Positions 6,492 through 13,624 of a stretch of DNA of 18,055 nucleotides are shown piece after piece. The DNA comes from a bacterium Ga0077546. Lineage in GTDB: Bacteria > Cyanobacteriota > Vampirovibrionia > Obscuribacterales > Obscuribacteraceae. The notes beneath the pieces were generated by a model. That model was not told the origin of the DNA, made no database searches, and worked only from the letters and a program-made list of their open reading frames with translations. Position 1 is the stretch's first letter. The number at the start of each line of letters is the position of its first letter. The stretch spans positions 1 through 18,055 of the forward strand of contig LNEX01000055.1 of the NCBI GenBank assembly GCA_001464165.1, in the 5' to 3' direction. The translations under genes and the position numbers were made by a program.

Positions 6492-7517
6492 TTATGCCAA
6501 AATGCTCTTGTAGTCTTTCTTGAAAAGACCACCACTGAAGCAATCAACCTGACCACTAGCGTTGTACACAAGCTTCGCTCTGTATATCAGCGGCTCCGCA
6601 CTCTTTATCATCCAAATGACTTCAATTACGCGCTCGACTGCACTCTGCATTTGCAGAGGGAAACGCACTAAAACGCCGTCAGGAAAAGCCACGACTCGAT
6701 GCGAATCTTGTTCGGCCCAGCTGCTCGGATAAAAGATGGAATAGCTACGCGAATACTCTAAACCCGACGAAACACTATATTCTTCAGCGCTATATTGCCC
6801 CTGAGGCAAATCAACTGATGAAGGCAGAGTAGAGTCCTGTGTCCAATAGAGACGATGTGAGCCCAGCACGCTTTCGCGCACAATGGCCAATCGTTGTACC
6901 TCACCGGCGGTATCAAAGACAAGACCAACACTTACTCGCAAATTTTCATGGCGCAAGAAGATCTCAATTGCATAAAGACCAGTGGTTTCTGTTTCAGTAG
7001 CAAGAACAAGCGAGATATCAGTGCAAGACCAGGTAGCTAAACCATTTTCAAGAAAGAGACCGCGCTGAGAATCAGCCTGTGGATGATAAACACCGTCGCG
7101 GAGGCTATTCTCTTGGCGAATCAATTGCCAACTTTGCTCAGAAATACTATTGGTGCGGGTATAAGTATTCTTTTGATTTACCGTGCTGTAATCTTCCTGT
7201 TCGTAAAAGATCACTGGTTGAGGTAGCGGAGACATCATAATGGGCACGTAGTAGTCATGGAGCTTAGCAAATGAAAATTTTCTTTCAGAAATAAAACGTT
7301 CAATCAATCGACCATCAGGATAGTAGCGCGTCCAAACCCCATTCCAGCAGTAAACATGTTGATCCACAAAGTTATTCCAGTTGATATCGCTTGGAACATT
7401 CTTTGGCTTCTGAAACTGAGGCAAATAGGACAAGACAAACTGGTTCCACTTACCAACATAAGAAGAAAAAAGCTCACGCAAAGAGCGCAAGCTTGGCAGC
7501 AAAATTTTGTTGAACAT
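6492..7517 (-). CDS. DUF3598-type calycin-fold protein
   Basis: 341 aa. The pattern fits DUF3598, a cyanobacteria-rich family related to the CpeS/CpeT-like calycins that include phycobilin lyases. Visible hallmarks are a first barrel opening with NNFVDQHVYCWNGVWTRYYP followed by DGRLIE, then RGLFLENGLATWS, a strand series LRHENLRVSVGLVFDTAG..QRLAIVRE, and late in the second half VAFPDGVLVRFPLQM (the family's FPDG-V-x-x-x-P signature). There is no signal peptide, so it is probably cytosolic. It is the second gene of a two-gene unit, 32 nt after the 110-aa gene. A lipophilic or tetrapyrrole ligand is possible from the fold, but no substrate can be read from the sequence. Confidence 0.75.
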   Translation of the reverse strand: MFNKILLPSLRSLRELFSSYVGKWNQFVLSYLPQFQKPKNVPSDINWNNFVDQHVYCWNGVWTRYYPDGRLIERFISERKFSFAKLHDYYVPIMMSPLPQPVIFYEQEDYSTVNQKNTYTRTNSISEQSWQLIRQENSLRDGVYHPQADSQRGLFLENGLATWSCTDISLVLATETETTGLYAIEIFLRHENLRVSVGLVFDTAGEVQRLAIVRESVLGSHRLYWTQDSTLPSSVDLPQGQYSAEEYSVSSGLEYSRSYSIFYPSSWAEQDSHRVVAFPDGVLVRFPLQMQSAVERVIEVIWMIKSAEPLIYRAKLVYNASGQVDCFSGGLFKKDYKSILA

Positions 7518-7549
7518 AGTTATTTTGAGTTATAAAAGCGGACAAACAA

Positions 7550-7882
7550 TTAGATGGCCGCCAAATTGAAGCTGGGCTCAGACCATTGGCAATTCAAATC
7601 AGGAGTATCTATCATCGAAAACCATTGAGCAGACAAAGGAGGAGCAAGGTCGAGCATTACGGTAAAGCAATCTTGACCTAGTTTAATCAGCTTAGCCTCG
7701 ACCCCACCGTTGACCGCCTGGTTAAAAGCGGCTATAGCTAGGTAGCGAAAGCTCGGATTAGCTCGTTCGTTAAGAAAAGATTCTGCAGTGCGTGCGGCTA
7801 ACAACACATCAGATTGAGAAATCTCAACGAAAATCCGAGCTGCTTCAATTCCAATTTCTGCGGTAAGGTCGTATTCGATCAT
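7550..7882 (-). CDS. Hypothetical 110-aa protein upstream of DUF3598 gene
   Basis: 110 aa, ATG preceded by AGAAGGTG on the minus strand. It is soluble with no signal peptide. The first ~55 residues are mainly helical (AARIFVEISQSDVLLAARTAESFL, split here by no obvious motif). The end is strand-like (KLIKLGQDCFTVMLDLAPP). I do not recognise the family. It is the first gene of the unit driven by the conserved promoter-like motif at 7940-7973, about 50 nt of leader upstream, and is followed after 32 nt by the DUF3598 gene, so the two proteins likely work together. Confidence 0.75.
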   Translation of the reverse strand: MIEYDLTAEIGIEAARIFVEISQSDVLLAARTAESFLNERANPSFRYLAIAAFNQAVNGGVEAKLIKLGQDCFTVMLDLAPPLSAQWFSMIDTPDLNCQWSEPSFNLAAI

Positions 7883-7939
7883 AACAACACCTTCTAGGTA
7901 GTAGTTACCTGGTAGAACCGGGGGAGACTTGTACGCAGA

Positions 7940-7973
7940 ATCTTACGATTGACTGTGTGACAAATACATACCT
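7940..7973 (-). promoter_or_regulatory. Shared promoter-like motif, copy 1
   Basis: The minus strand reads AGGTATGTATTTGTCACA (7973-7956). From the TTGTCA within it, 12 nt separate a -10-like TAAGAT (7945-7940). The predicted start is near 7933, ~50 nt before the ATG at 7882. The same motif and the same 12-nt gap occur upstream of the genes at 16605 and 17916. A TGTATT hexamer 5 nt earlier gives a canonical 17-nt spacer, so the motif may overlap the -35 as a sigma or activator site. Confidence 0.6.
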
Positions 7974-8207
7974 GAAATATACAAGGGCCAAAAGACGGAT
8001 ATCCTTTTCCGTTGCGCTCATCCCAACTGCAAATTGCAGCAAAGAATTGGTTGAAGACTAGTGTCAAAAGTTTGTCTAGATTAGAGGAGCAACAAAATGG
8101 AATAAGGATGTACTCAACAACCTTAAGCAACAACAAGACCAAAATACAAAGACAAAGATGCGTCCAGGCTTTAGCATCACCACAAAAGTCTATTAAGAAG
8201 AGCTAAG

Positions 8208-8221
8208 GGGCAATAATGCCC
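8208..8221 (-). terminator. Small stem-loop in the gene-free stretch 7883-8296
   Basis: GGGCA-ATAA-TGCCC (palindromic, so it forms on both strands) lies 76 nt past the stop of the PuuD-like gene, followed on the minus strand by a weakly U-rich CCTTAGCTCTTCTTAA. It is a possible terminator for that gene. The rest of 7883-8296 holds the promoter motif at 7940-7973. ORFs in this stretch lack ribosome sites and protein-like composition. Confidence 0.35.
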
Positions 8222-8296
8222 ATAGCGCACAACAAAAACAACAAGGTTTTGAGCCAAAAGCAAAATTTGGCAGATGGCGGGGAGTGATGAAAGAGA

Positions 8297-9106
8297 CTAG
8301 CCCGGGTAATCAAGACGACCGAGAAGAGTAGAGCCTTGCCCTGTTGTCGCGAAAGAAAGAATTTGCTTTGAAGCAGGCCAGTTCTTTCTTGAAAAAGGCA
8401 AAGAAGCGCTAGCCCTAACAAACGATTCAAAAAGCAAACTATGACTACTCATGTCTCTTTCTGGATGCCACTGCACACCAATCGTAAAGAAACGTTCGGT
8501 CAATTCAATTGCCTCAATCACGCCATCACAAGATCTCGCGCTAACTCGCAACCCCTTTCCAAGACGCTGCACCGCTTGATGGTGCGAACTCGTCACTTTA
8601 ATTTGACTCGCACCATAGACCTCACTAAGCAGACTGCCTGGTTCAATCGATACGTCGTGGCTTGCCATCTTGCTCTCGCTATTCGCATCAAGGCGGTGCT
8701 TTATGGAACCCTCTGGTAAATGGCTATCAATATCTTGAATCAAAGAGCCACCTAAGCTTATATTCAAGAGTTGATGACCAGCACAGATACCCAACAATGG
8801 GATAGCTGTCTTTTTCAAACAATATTCAACTAAGCGAACATCAAAACTTTGTCTAAGTGGGTGAGCTAAATCAACCTTCGGGTCGAGTGATTCGCCGTAC
8901 AAATAAGGCGAATAGTCTTTACCACCAATTAGAATCAATCCAGACAAACCGTCAAAGTGCTGTTCTAGATTGTCATCCGGCGATGGTGGCAGCAAAACAG
9001 GAGTACCCCCAGCCCGCAAAATCGCCTCCCAATAACTGATATTAAGCACCAACTGATCCGGAGGTCCTTCTACAACGTCAAGATTCAATCCAATACGCGG
9101 CTTCAC
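8297..9106 (-). CDS. puuD: Class-I glutamine amidotransferase, PuuD-like (peptidase C26)
   Basis: 269 aa from a GTG at 9106, which has GGAG 6 nt upstream. A GTG at 9151 is also open, but it has no ribosome site and sits about where a -10-like TATATT (9161-9156) would start the RNA. The protein opens with the family's KPRIGLN strand. The catalytic triad is visible: Cys108 in LGICAGHQLLN, with His214 and Glu216 in GVQWHPE. SSHHQAV (173-179) is the gamma-glutamyl hydrolase motif. E. coli PuuD hydrolyses gamma-glutamyl-GABA in putrescine breakdown. Here no other put genes are near, so the true substrate may be another gamma-glutamyl amide. About 35 residues follow the usual end (LFESFVRAS), an unusual tail. 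Cytosolic. Confidence 0.85.
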   Translation of the reverse strand: MKPRIGLNLDVVEGPPDQLVLNISYWEAILRAGGTPVLLPPSPDDNLEQHFDGLSGLILIGGKDYSPYLYGESLDPKVDLAHPLRQSFDVRLVEYCLKKTAIPLLGICAGHQLLNISLGGSLIQDIDSHLPEGSIKHRLDANSESKMASHDVSIEPGSLLSEVYGASQIKVTSSHHQAVQRLGKGLRVSARSCDGVIEAIELTERFFTIGVQWHPERDMSSHSLLFESFVRASASLPFSRKNWPASKQILSFATTGQGSTLLGRLDYPG

Positions 9107-9297
9107 AGTAAACTCCAAAACAAGATAGTACAGCAGCACTAGAGGCCGCACAGCGAATATAACACAATGATAAAACAGAATCGTCGACGAACTCTATTTC
9201 AGTAGTAGAAGCACTTTTTCTAGAGCTACATTTGTTGATAGAAACACCAGTTGCTAGCTTGCGCTAACACAAAAAAAATAGGAATTGCATAAGTGCT

Positions 9298-9414
9298 ATG
9301 GACAATTACCTACGGTGCTTGGCGGGCAACGCTCACCGCAAAATGGTCAAGACTATGGCTGCTTCTAGCAACGACGAGACCGTTGACAAGCAGCGCCGAC
9401 TTTCAGCAAGGTAA
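9298..9414 (+). CDS. Possible 38-aa ORF over a stem-loop
   Basis: The ATG at 9298 opens a 38-codon frame ending in TAA. An AGGA lies 14 nt upstream, farther than optimal. The product is basic (MDNYLRCLAGNAHRKMVKTM...) with no motif. The same DNA can fold: CGGTG...GCG-GGCAA-CGC-T-CACCG around 9314-9341. It could be a small protein, an RNA, or neither. It is the only item I can point to in the first half of the 420-nt gap 9152-9573. Confidence 0.3.
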   Translation: MDNYLRCLAGNAHRKMVKTMAASSNDETVDKQRRLSAR

Positions 9415-9481
9415 AAACACAACCAATTCTAAAAAGCAAAAAAGAAACATCACCAAGTAAATCAAAGAGCGATACCAAAAC

Positions 9482-9577
9482 ATGAGTCTATTAAACAGCA
9501 AATTCACTGCCGGCAGTGCTCACAGTCTGTCGCACAAACACCAACTAACAGTTTCATTACCCTTACACACATCATGA
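9482..9577 (+). CDS. Possible 31-aa leader ORF overlapping the next start
   Basis: The ATG at 9482 opens 31 codons (MSLLNSKFTAGSAHSLSHKH...) ending in a TGA at 9575-9577 that overlaps the ATG of the nucleotidyltransferase gene (ATGA). The downstream gene has no ribosome site of its own, so re-initiation from this small ORF is an attractive explanation for its translation. The leader ORF's own site is weak (AAAGAG). The peptide shows no motif. It may be a coupling device rather than a functional protein. Confidence 0.35.
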   Translation: MSLLNSKFTAGSAHSLSHKHQLTVSLPLHTS

Positions 9578-10026
9578 AAAACTCAGATTTCGGCAACATA
9601 AATCAAGAACCCAGAATCCAAGCCTTCACGAAGTCTGGCTACCTACCTTCTGGTGAACACAAGACCACATGGGACAATTTCTATAAGAGATACGGCTTCA
9701 ATGCACACCGCCGTCGCTATCTACGCTGCCTCCATCAATTCATTGTTGACTTCGCCGAAAGAGGCGGAACAGAAGTTATCGTTGGCGGAAGCTTTGTTAC
9801 CTGCAAACAAATGCCCTCTGACATCGACTTCAGTATCGACCCGAGTTCTTTCGAACCACAACAATTGACGGGCCTAAAAATTCCAACATTACAGCTGCGG
9901 CGTAAATCGTTGTCTCCTCTGCATTTCATACCAGAAACTGTAGAACTAGAAGACGGCGAAACTTTTTCAGCACGTGAGTTTTTCTCAGCCAACAACACCC
10001 GCGGCATTGTCGTCATAACTCTTTAA
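9574..10026 (+). CDS. Minimal nucleotidyltransferase-fold protein (DUF6932-like)
   Basis: 150 aa. Residues 69-86 (IVGGSFVTCKQMPSDIDF) carry the nucleotidyltransferase signature hG[GS]-x9-DhD: Gly72-Ser73, then Asp83 and Asp85 as metal ligands. A WDNFYKRYGFN...RRRYLRCLHQFI helix precedes it. This order matches small NTase-fold proteins such as DUF6932, many of which are linked with toxin-antitoxin or defence contexts. The third carboxylate of the fold is not obvious, so activity is unsure. The protein is shorter than most relatives and may be C-terminally trimmed. No Shine-Dalgarno is seen; the start overlaps a small upstream ORF. A two-TM protein gene follows 21 nt downstream. Confidence 0.7.
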   Translation: MKNSDFGNINQEPRIQAFTKSGYLPSGEHKTTWDNFYKRYGFNAHRRRYLRCLHQFIVDFAERGGTEVIVGGSFVTCKQMPSDIDFSIDPSSFEPQQLTGLKIPTLQLRRKSLSPLHFIPETVELEDGETFSAREFFSANNTRGIVVITL

Positions 10027-10047
10027 CCCTACCAATGAGGTAAAAAA

Positions 10048-10284
10048 ATGAAGTTCTCAAATGCAAAAATCTCAGTAACAAAGGCAGCTTCAACACATTT
10101 GGATGAAGGCCTGCCCGTACAATTCGTAGCCATCAATTACGCCATTTTGATTGCTTCCTACGTTTGGGGCCTGACTGCCTTACTCAGTTTCTTCATCGAT
10201 TCAAGGGCAGGTTTTGCATATCTCGCAATTGGGCTATTCCATGCCATCACATATCTATTGGCCTCTGACACAAATGGTCAATAG
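10048..10284 (+). CDS. Small two-helix membrane protein next to NTase
   Basis: 78 aa with a good ribosome site (GAGG, ~8 nt before ATG). A ~25-residue polar N-terminus precedes two hydrophobic helices, about residues 28-50 (AINYAILIASYVWGLTALLSF) and 54-71 (AGFAYLAIGLFHAITYLL). The tail is short and polar (ASDTNGQ). It is the last gene of its block, 21 nt after the nucleotidyltransferase gene, and is followed by three stem-loops. A membrane partner of the NTase (toxin/antitoxin or signal pair) is a guess from neighbourhood only. Confidence 0.7.
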   Translation: MKFSNAKISVTKAASTHLDEGLPVQFVAINYAILIASYVWGLTALLSFFIDSRAGFAYLAIGLFHAITYLLASDTNGQ

Positions 10285-10290
10285 ACAATA

Positions 10291-10346
10291 TTGAACGGTA
10301 GTTTCCACCATTAAACTAACTACCGTTCAAGACAAGAAAAAGTCTT
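10291..10346 (+). repeat. Two consecutive stem-loops after the NTase block
   Basis: TTGAACGGTAGTT (10291-10303) pairs perfectly with AACTACCGTTCAA (10318-10330): 13 bp, 14-nt loop. CAAGAC (10328-10333) then pairs with GTCTTG (10341-10346). The stems share 3 nt (10328-10330), so the two folds compete at their base. Neither is followed by a U-tract. They could protect the 3' end or bind a protein. Confidence 0.6.
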
Positions 10347-10431
10347 GTTCAAATAACATAAAAGCAATCACCCTGAAACTAATGTATGAACAGACAACGA
10401 ACGGCTGCAAAAAGTGCGCCCAAAGTCAAAA

Positions 10432-10453
10432 AGGCTCCTTAGCCTTCTTTTTC
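10432..10453 (+). terminator. Intrinsic terminator, convergent junction 2
   Basis: AGGCT-CCTT-AGCCT (5 bp, 4-nt loop) is followed by TCTTTTT. It is the near twin of the hairpin at 2200 and is followed by GACCGGTC 24 nt after AGCC. Confidence 0.8.
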
Positions 10454-10468
10454 CAACAACTATTAATA

Positions 10469-10476
10469 GACCGGTC
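10469..10476. other. GACCGGTC palindrome, junction 2
   Basis: Second exact copy, context TTAATA-GACCGGTC-AACT, between the plus-strand terminator at 10432 and the minus-strand terminator at 10497-10540. Confidence 0.7.
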
Positions 10477-10496
10477 AACTTTCATTTAAAAAAACG

Positions 10497-10540
10497 AAAA
10501 AAGTCAGGATAAAACCAAAGGGCTATGGCTTGATCCTGAC
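10497..10540 (-). terminator. Minus-strand intrinsic terminator after the phosphatase
   Basis: GTCAGGAT and ATCCTGAC (10503-10510 / 10533-10540) form an 8-bp stem. An inner AAGCC/GGTTT stem sits in the loop. Six U follow on the minus strand (10502-10497), then a further U-run. It lies 57 nt past the stop of the metallophosphoesterase. Confidence 0.75.
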
Positions 10541-10597
10541 TTAATACGGGCTCGATAGATATCATGCCAAAGCAATTCAAACCTTCGTCAAAACCTT

Positions 10598-11998
10598 TTA
10601 GTTCTTATCTATCCTTACACAGTCAATCACAACCCCCTCGCTACTAATCTGCTGCAGAACTAAGTGATTCTGGCCAAACGTCAACTCAGTGAATGAATGC
10701 ACCGTGTCGATAAGCGCAGCAGACGAAGGAGACAGTGATTCAGCGTTGGGATTTTTTCCATCACCAACTACCTTGCCACTAGCACCAGTAACAACATAGA
10801 TTATGCCTTGTGGGTGGGTGCTTTTGACACCATCAAACCGAAAATCTTGAATTAACTGTCCTGGAACAGTTCCATCCTTCAATGCCGTATCACAATCTGG
10901 TTTGAAGTACAGCGGGCGATGTCGTTCATAGAAATGGCAGTGGCCACTGAAGACAATATCTACTCCTCCTGCCTCAAGAATGGGGCAAATCACGCGCATA
11001 CGCTGGTCGCGAAAGTATTTGTAATCGCTGTTGAATCCAGGTTGATGAAATAAAACAAACTTCCATTTTTGGCCACGTGACACACGCAGGTCGTTTGAGA
11101 GCCACTCTTGCAGCTCAGGAAGACTCCAATCTGCATATTTGTTGGCATCAAGAATAACCCAGTGCTGGTCGCTCCAATTGAATGAATAATTGGTTAGCCG
11201 AAAAAACGACTTGCCAAAATCACTGAGCAATTTGCTAGCCTTCTTCCTCGTGCCAATCATGGCCTTAAGAGTTTTCTTCTTCAAACGAGGACCATTGTTA
11301 GCACCTTGCCAAAACAAGAAAAATCCAAATAAGTCTTGAAAGGCCTTAGTGTCAAACTTGTCATTCTGAGTAGGCATACCAACATCATGATTGCCAGCCA
11401 CAGCAATCGTTAAAATTGAACGGAGCAAAGGTGCCCCAATGCTCTTTTGAATAGCATCGGCATTGAGCACAGGAAAGAAGAAATTGAGATACTCAGAAAT
11501 TCGTCCATGGTCATAAACCAAGTCGCCGGCTAGCAGAATCAATTCAGGCTGTCTTTCGTATACCGCAGCGGCTAAAGCCGGTGCGGCCTGCTCGCCATCG
11601 CCAAAGTCTCCGAATACAACGATCTTGCTGCAACCGGGAGCTGATGGAGCTTTATAGGTAGCAATAAAAACAGGCACACCATCAAGGAGGAGTCGATACT
11701 CAGGAACGCTAGTATTTGGCAAAGCCAGGGGCACGGAGACAGTAAGTTTTCGTATATTTTCTCGCTCAGCTACGTCTTCTTTCTTAGCGCTGATCTCTAA
11801 GTTTGTCCATGGCTCGCCACTAGAGCCGCGGCACTGTGCCATCCAGTGTTTCTTGCCGTAAGAGCTGAACCAAAAAACTCGCAATGAATCAGCAGAGTCA
11901 CCGAGCTGCAAATATGGCTTTACGACGAACAGTAGATCATCATTACTGCAGGCGGCTTTAAGCCGAGCAGTGATCTTCTCAAGCAGTGAAGTAATCAT
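10598..11998 (-). CDS. Purple-acid-phosphatase-like metallophosphoesterase
   Basis: 466 aa, ATG with AGGA 9 nt upstream. The N-terminal ~115 residues (VKPYLQLGDSADSLRVFW...) have the look of the fibronectin-III-like domain of purple acid phosphatases. The calcineurin-like core shows every metal motif: GDFGDG (130-135), GDLVYDHG (158-165), GNHD (202-205), His318 in FHQPGFNS, and GHCHFYERHRP (352-362). The YER after the last His pair is typical of purple acid phosphatases, which hydrolyse phosphomonoesters with a two-metal centre. Members are often exported, but this one has no signal peptide, so a cytosolic role is likely. A charged insert (residues ~238-262) is unusual. The ribosome site overlaps the stop of the pseudogene upstream. 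Confidence 0.85.
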   Translation of the reverse strand: MITSLLEKITARLKAACSNDDLLFVVKPYLQLGDSADSLRVFWFSSYGKKHWMAQCRGSSGEPWTNLEISAKKEDVAERENIRKLTVSVPLALPNTSVPEYRLLLDGVPVFIATYKAPSAPGCSKIVVFGDFGDGEQAAPALAAAVYERQPELILLAGDLVYDHGRISEYLNFFFPVLNADAIQKSIGAPLLRSILTIAVAGNHDVGMPTQNDKFDTKAFQDLFGFFLFWQGANNGPRLKKKTLKAMIGTRKKASKLLSDFGKSFFRLTNYSFNWSDQHWVILDANKYADWSLPELQEWLSNDLRVSRGQKWKFVLFHQPGFNSDYKYFRDQRMRVICPILEAGGVDIVFSGHCHFYERHRPLYFKPDCDTALKDGTVPGQLIQDFRFDGVKSTHPQGIIYVVTGASGKVVGDGKNPNAESLSPSSAALIDTVHSFTELTFGQNHLVLQQISSEGVVIDCVRIDKN

Positions 11999-12009
11999 TG
12001 GTAAGAATC

Positions 12010-12217
12010 CTAATTTTCAGTAAAACGGAGAATCTCAAGCTCTCCTTCAAAAGTTTCGACAAGACCTCTTGCGTTCGCCTCGACAAGAAGTAAATCAATC
12101 AATGTGCTGCGCAAGCCTTGGCTAAAACAGTAAAAGCTGCCCAGCCTTACATGACAGAGTGCCGAGGTGCACATCTGATATCCAGATCGTGCCAAAGCGT
12201 CGTTTCTTCTTTTTCAT
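12010..12217 (-). pseudogene. Internally deleted LpxH-like metallophosphoesterase
   Basis: From the ATG at 12217 the minus strand encodes 31 residues, MKKKKRRFGTIWISDVHLGT (1-20) and then LSCKAGQLLLF, ending in TAG at 12124-12122. TIWISDVHLGT is the N-terminal metal-binding motif of UDP-2,3-diacylglucosamine-diphosphatase-like (LpxH-type) phosphoesterases, normally ~250-280 aa. The metal motifs that follow (GD, GNHD, GH-x-H) are missing. In another frame the last ~20 residues before the TAG at 12012-12010 (LVETFEGELEILRFTEN) resemble the C-terminus of the same family. Most simply, an internal deletion joined the two ends and broke the frame. Its stop overlaps the ribosome site of the intact phosphatase 11 nt downstream. 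Confidence 0.6.
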
Positions 12218-13013
12218 GGCTTTCTTACAAAATTAGTTTAAATAGTTTAGGGGCGTAGACAAATGCAGTTCTAGAATGAACCGTTAACTGCTTTCTGGGG
12301 GTCTGGGAGAATCGAGTAAGTTGCGGGTGCCTATTGAATGTGAAAAGGGAAAAAGAAGCACCTAGAAACTAACAAATTAGAAGCTCTCGTTAAAACATCC
12401 GGTAGTTAGAGGAAACGAGCTAGAGCTGACAACTTGCATAGCTAGTGGCAGCTTGGGCGGCAGATCTGCTCGCAATCCAGCTTACTCTCTAGCGCAACGA
12501 CATTACAATTTGATCACTCGCACTCGTCAGTTACTAAAGTCGGGTTAGCGCGCTTGGCGCATGCCACCACTAAAAGTGCCTACACAAAGCGGTTATGTCA
12601 GGGTTAAGGCTTTCGCGACTGGCGACCTTAGCTGAGGCTAATGCGGCTTACAGTCTGCGGCAATTACGCATTGATAACCGCGCTAGGTCAATCAAGAAAA
12701 TCGAACCTATCTTCGTTGGGCCTGCGAAAAGGATGCAGAGACCATGCTCTCAGAATTCGCTGAGGCTGAAATACTGATAAATCGCCGACAAAAGAATTGA
12801 TTGCTTGCCAACAGGTCGTTCTGCCACTGTAAATGTATATCTAACTCAACAAACAAAATTCGAGCAGCAAACAAGAAACATTCAAACACACCTTCGATCA
12901 GCAGCAAATTACACCCACACCCACGTGTGCAGTAATTTCACATCATCTAACTGATGCTGGAAGAAAGGGGACACCAAATACTCACTAACTTCTTTGCTAG
13001 GAGGAGAAAAACC
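12218..13013. other. Gene-poor, probably decayed stretch
   Basis: About 800 nt without a convincing gene. ORFs here are short, lack ribosome sites and look random, apart from the fragment listed at 12687. Small structures seen are GCAGATCTGC (a 10-bp palindrome near 12463) and AAATTAC/GTAATTT (12906-12912/12932-12938). With the pseudogene on its left, the region is probably remnant DNA that also carries the promoter for the small membrane-protein genes. Confidence 0.5.
12687..12800 (+). pseudogene. Possible 37-codon remnant of a protein gene
   Basis: One frame reads without stops from just after a TAG to the TGA at 12798-12800. It gives 37 residues of protein-like, helical, charged composition (NRTYLRWACEKDAETMLSEF, then AEAEILINRRQKN). 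There is no start codon or ribosome site, and stops lie just upstream in the same frame. This looks like the 3' tail of a lost gene, but chance cannot be excluded and no family is recognised. Confidence 0.3.
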
Positions 13014-13169
13014 ATGTTGACTAAATTGCAACAGAAAGACCTAGAAGAAAGATTGATTGAGCTCATTCCAGAACTAATTCAAGACTACTGTTTCGGACTC
13101 TCTCTGCCCGAAATAATAGTCTGGATAATCATCCTAATTACTACCATCGTAGCCTGCCGCAAAGCGTGA
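13014..13169 (+). CDS. 51-aa single-helix membrane protein
   Basis: The ATG at 13014 has the best ribosome site of the window (AGGAGG, 8 nt spacer). An in-frame start at 12954 would add 20 residues without a ribosome site and is rejected. The first ~30 residues are a charged amphipathic helix (LQQKDLEERLIELIPELIQD). Residues ~33-48 (SLPEIIVWIIILITTIVA) are a membrane helix followed by CRKA. This size and layout recur in type-I toxins and other small membrane proteins, but no family is recognised. First of three small membrane-protein genes. Confidence 0.7.
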   Translation: MLTKLQQKDLEERLIELIPELIQDYCFGLSLPEIIVWIIILITTIVACRKA

Positions 13170-13170
13170 T

Positions 13171-13207
13171 GCTGCCCTTCGAAAGGGTCGGCTGGCATTC
13201 ATTTTTT
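13171..13207 (+). terminator. Possible terminator between small genes
   Basis: GCTG-CCCTT-CGA-AAGGG-(T)-CGGC (13171-13192) forms a GC-rich stem with one bulge and one G-U. Six T follow at 13202-13207 after a 9-nt gap, so it may attenuate rather than stop transcription. Confidence 0.45.
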
Positions 13208-13221
13208 ACCAAAGAGGCCAT

Positions 13222-13524
13222 ATGTTGACACTACTTATTTACACAACCCTGATTATCATTTCTGCAATAGCAAAAGTTGAAGAGCTAATCTCTCCAAACC
13301 TTCTCATTGCTGAAAAGAATTGGCTCATCGACTATCGCTTTATTAAAGGCAGCTGGTTCTGCAAACTATGTTGCCAAATTCCGACCCAATGTCCTGCGGT
13401 CAAGATTGGCTTACCACCAATGTGTAAGCTCAATCCGCTGTATGACCAAATTATGATCATGCAATTAAAAGCCACAGATCCAGAACATCAAACTGACTGG
13501 ATAGAACTGGGGCATTCAATGTAA
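13222..13524 (+). CDS. 100-aa membrane-anchored or secreted Cys-rich protein
   Basis: 100 aa, ATG preceded by AGAGG. The first 18 residues (MLTLLIYTTLIIISAIAK) are a hydrophobic helix that could be a signal anchor. The rest is soluble with a Cys cluster (CKLCCQIPTQC around residues 50-60, another Cys near 71) that would suit disulfides or metal binding. The C-terminus is acidic (DPEHQTDWIELGHSM). No family is recognised. It lies between two other small membrane-protein genes with short intergenic stem-loops on each side. Confidence 0.7.
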   Translation: MLTLLIYTTLIIISAIAKVEELISPNLLIAEKNWLIDYRFIKGSWFCKLCCQIPTQCPAVKIGLPPMCKLNPLYDQIMIMQLKATDPEHQTDWIELGHSM

Positions 13525-13624
13525 GTCATGGAGAAACTCGTAGATTCTAGACAGTCGCCATTGCCAGAGGCTGTCTTCTGCTTTCTAGAAAATAATTCAA
13601 ACACTCATTACCAAGGTAAAGCAA

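Noticed and set aside
7894..8206. Two ORFs in the 7883-8296 gap (minus 7894-8142, plus 8012-8206)
   Set aside because: No ribosome sites, no protein-like motifs, and one overlaps the conserved promoter-like motif.
8203..8430. 75-aa minus-strand ORF overlapping the end of the PuuD-like gene
   Set aside because: Out of frame with a clear enzyme gene over most of its length and without a ribosome site.
9735..10016. 93-aa minus-strand ORF opposite the nucleotidyltransferase
   Set aside because: Antisense shadow of a gene with a recognisable active-site signature.
12595..12777. 60-aa plus-strand ORF in the gene-poor stretch
   Set aside because: No ribosome site and random-looking composition; the alternative frame at 12687 is more protein-like but lacks a start.
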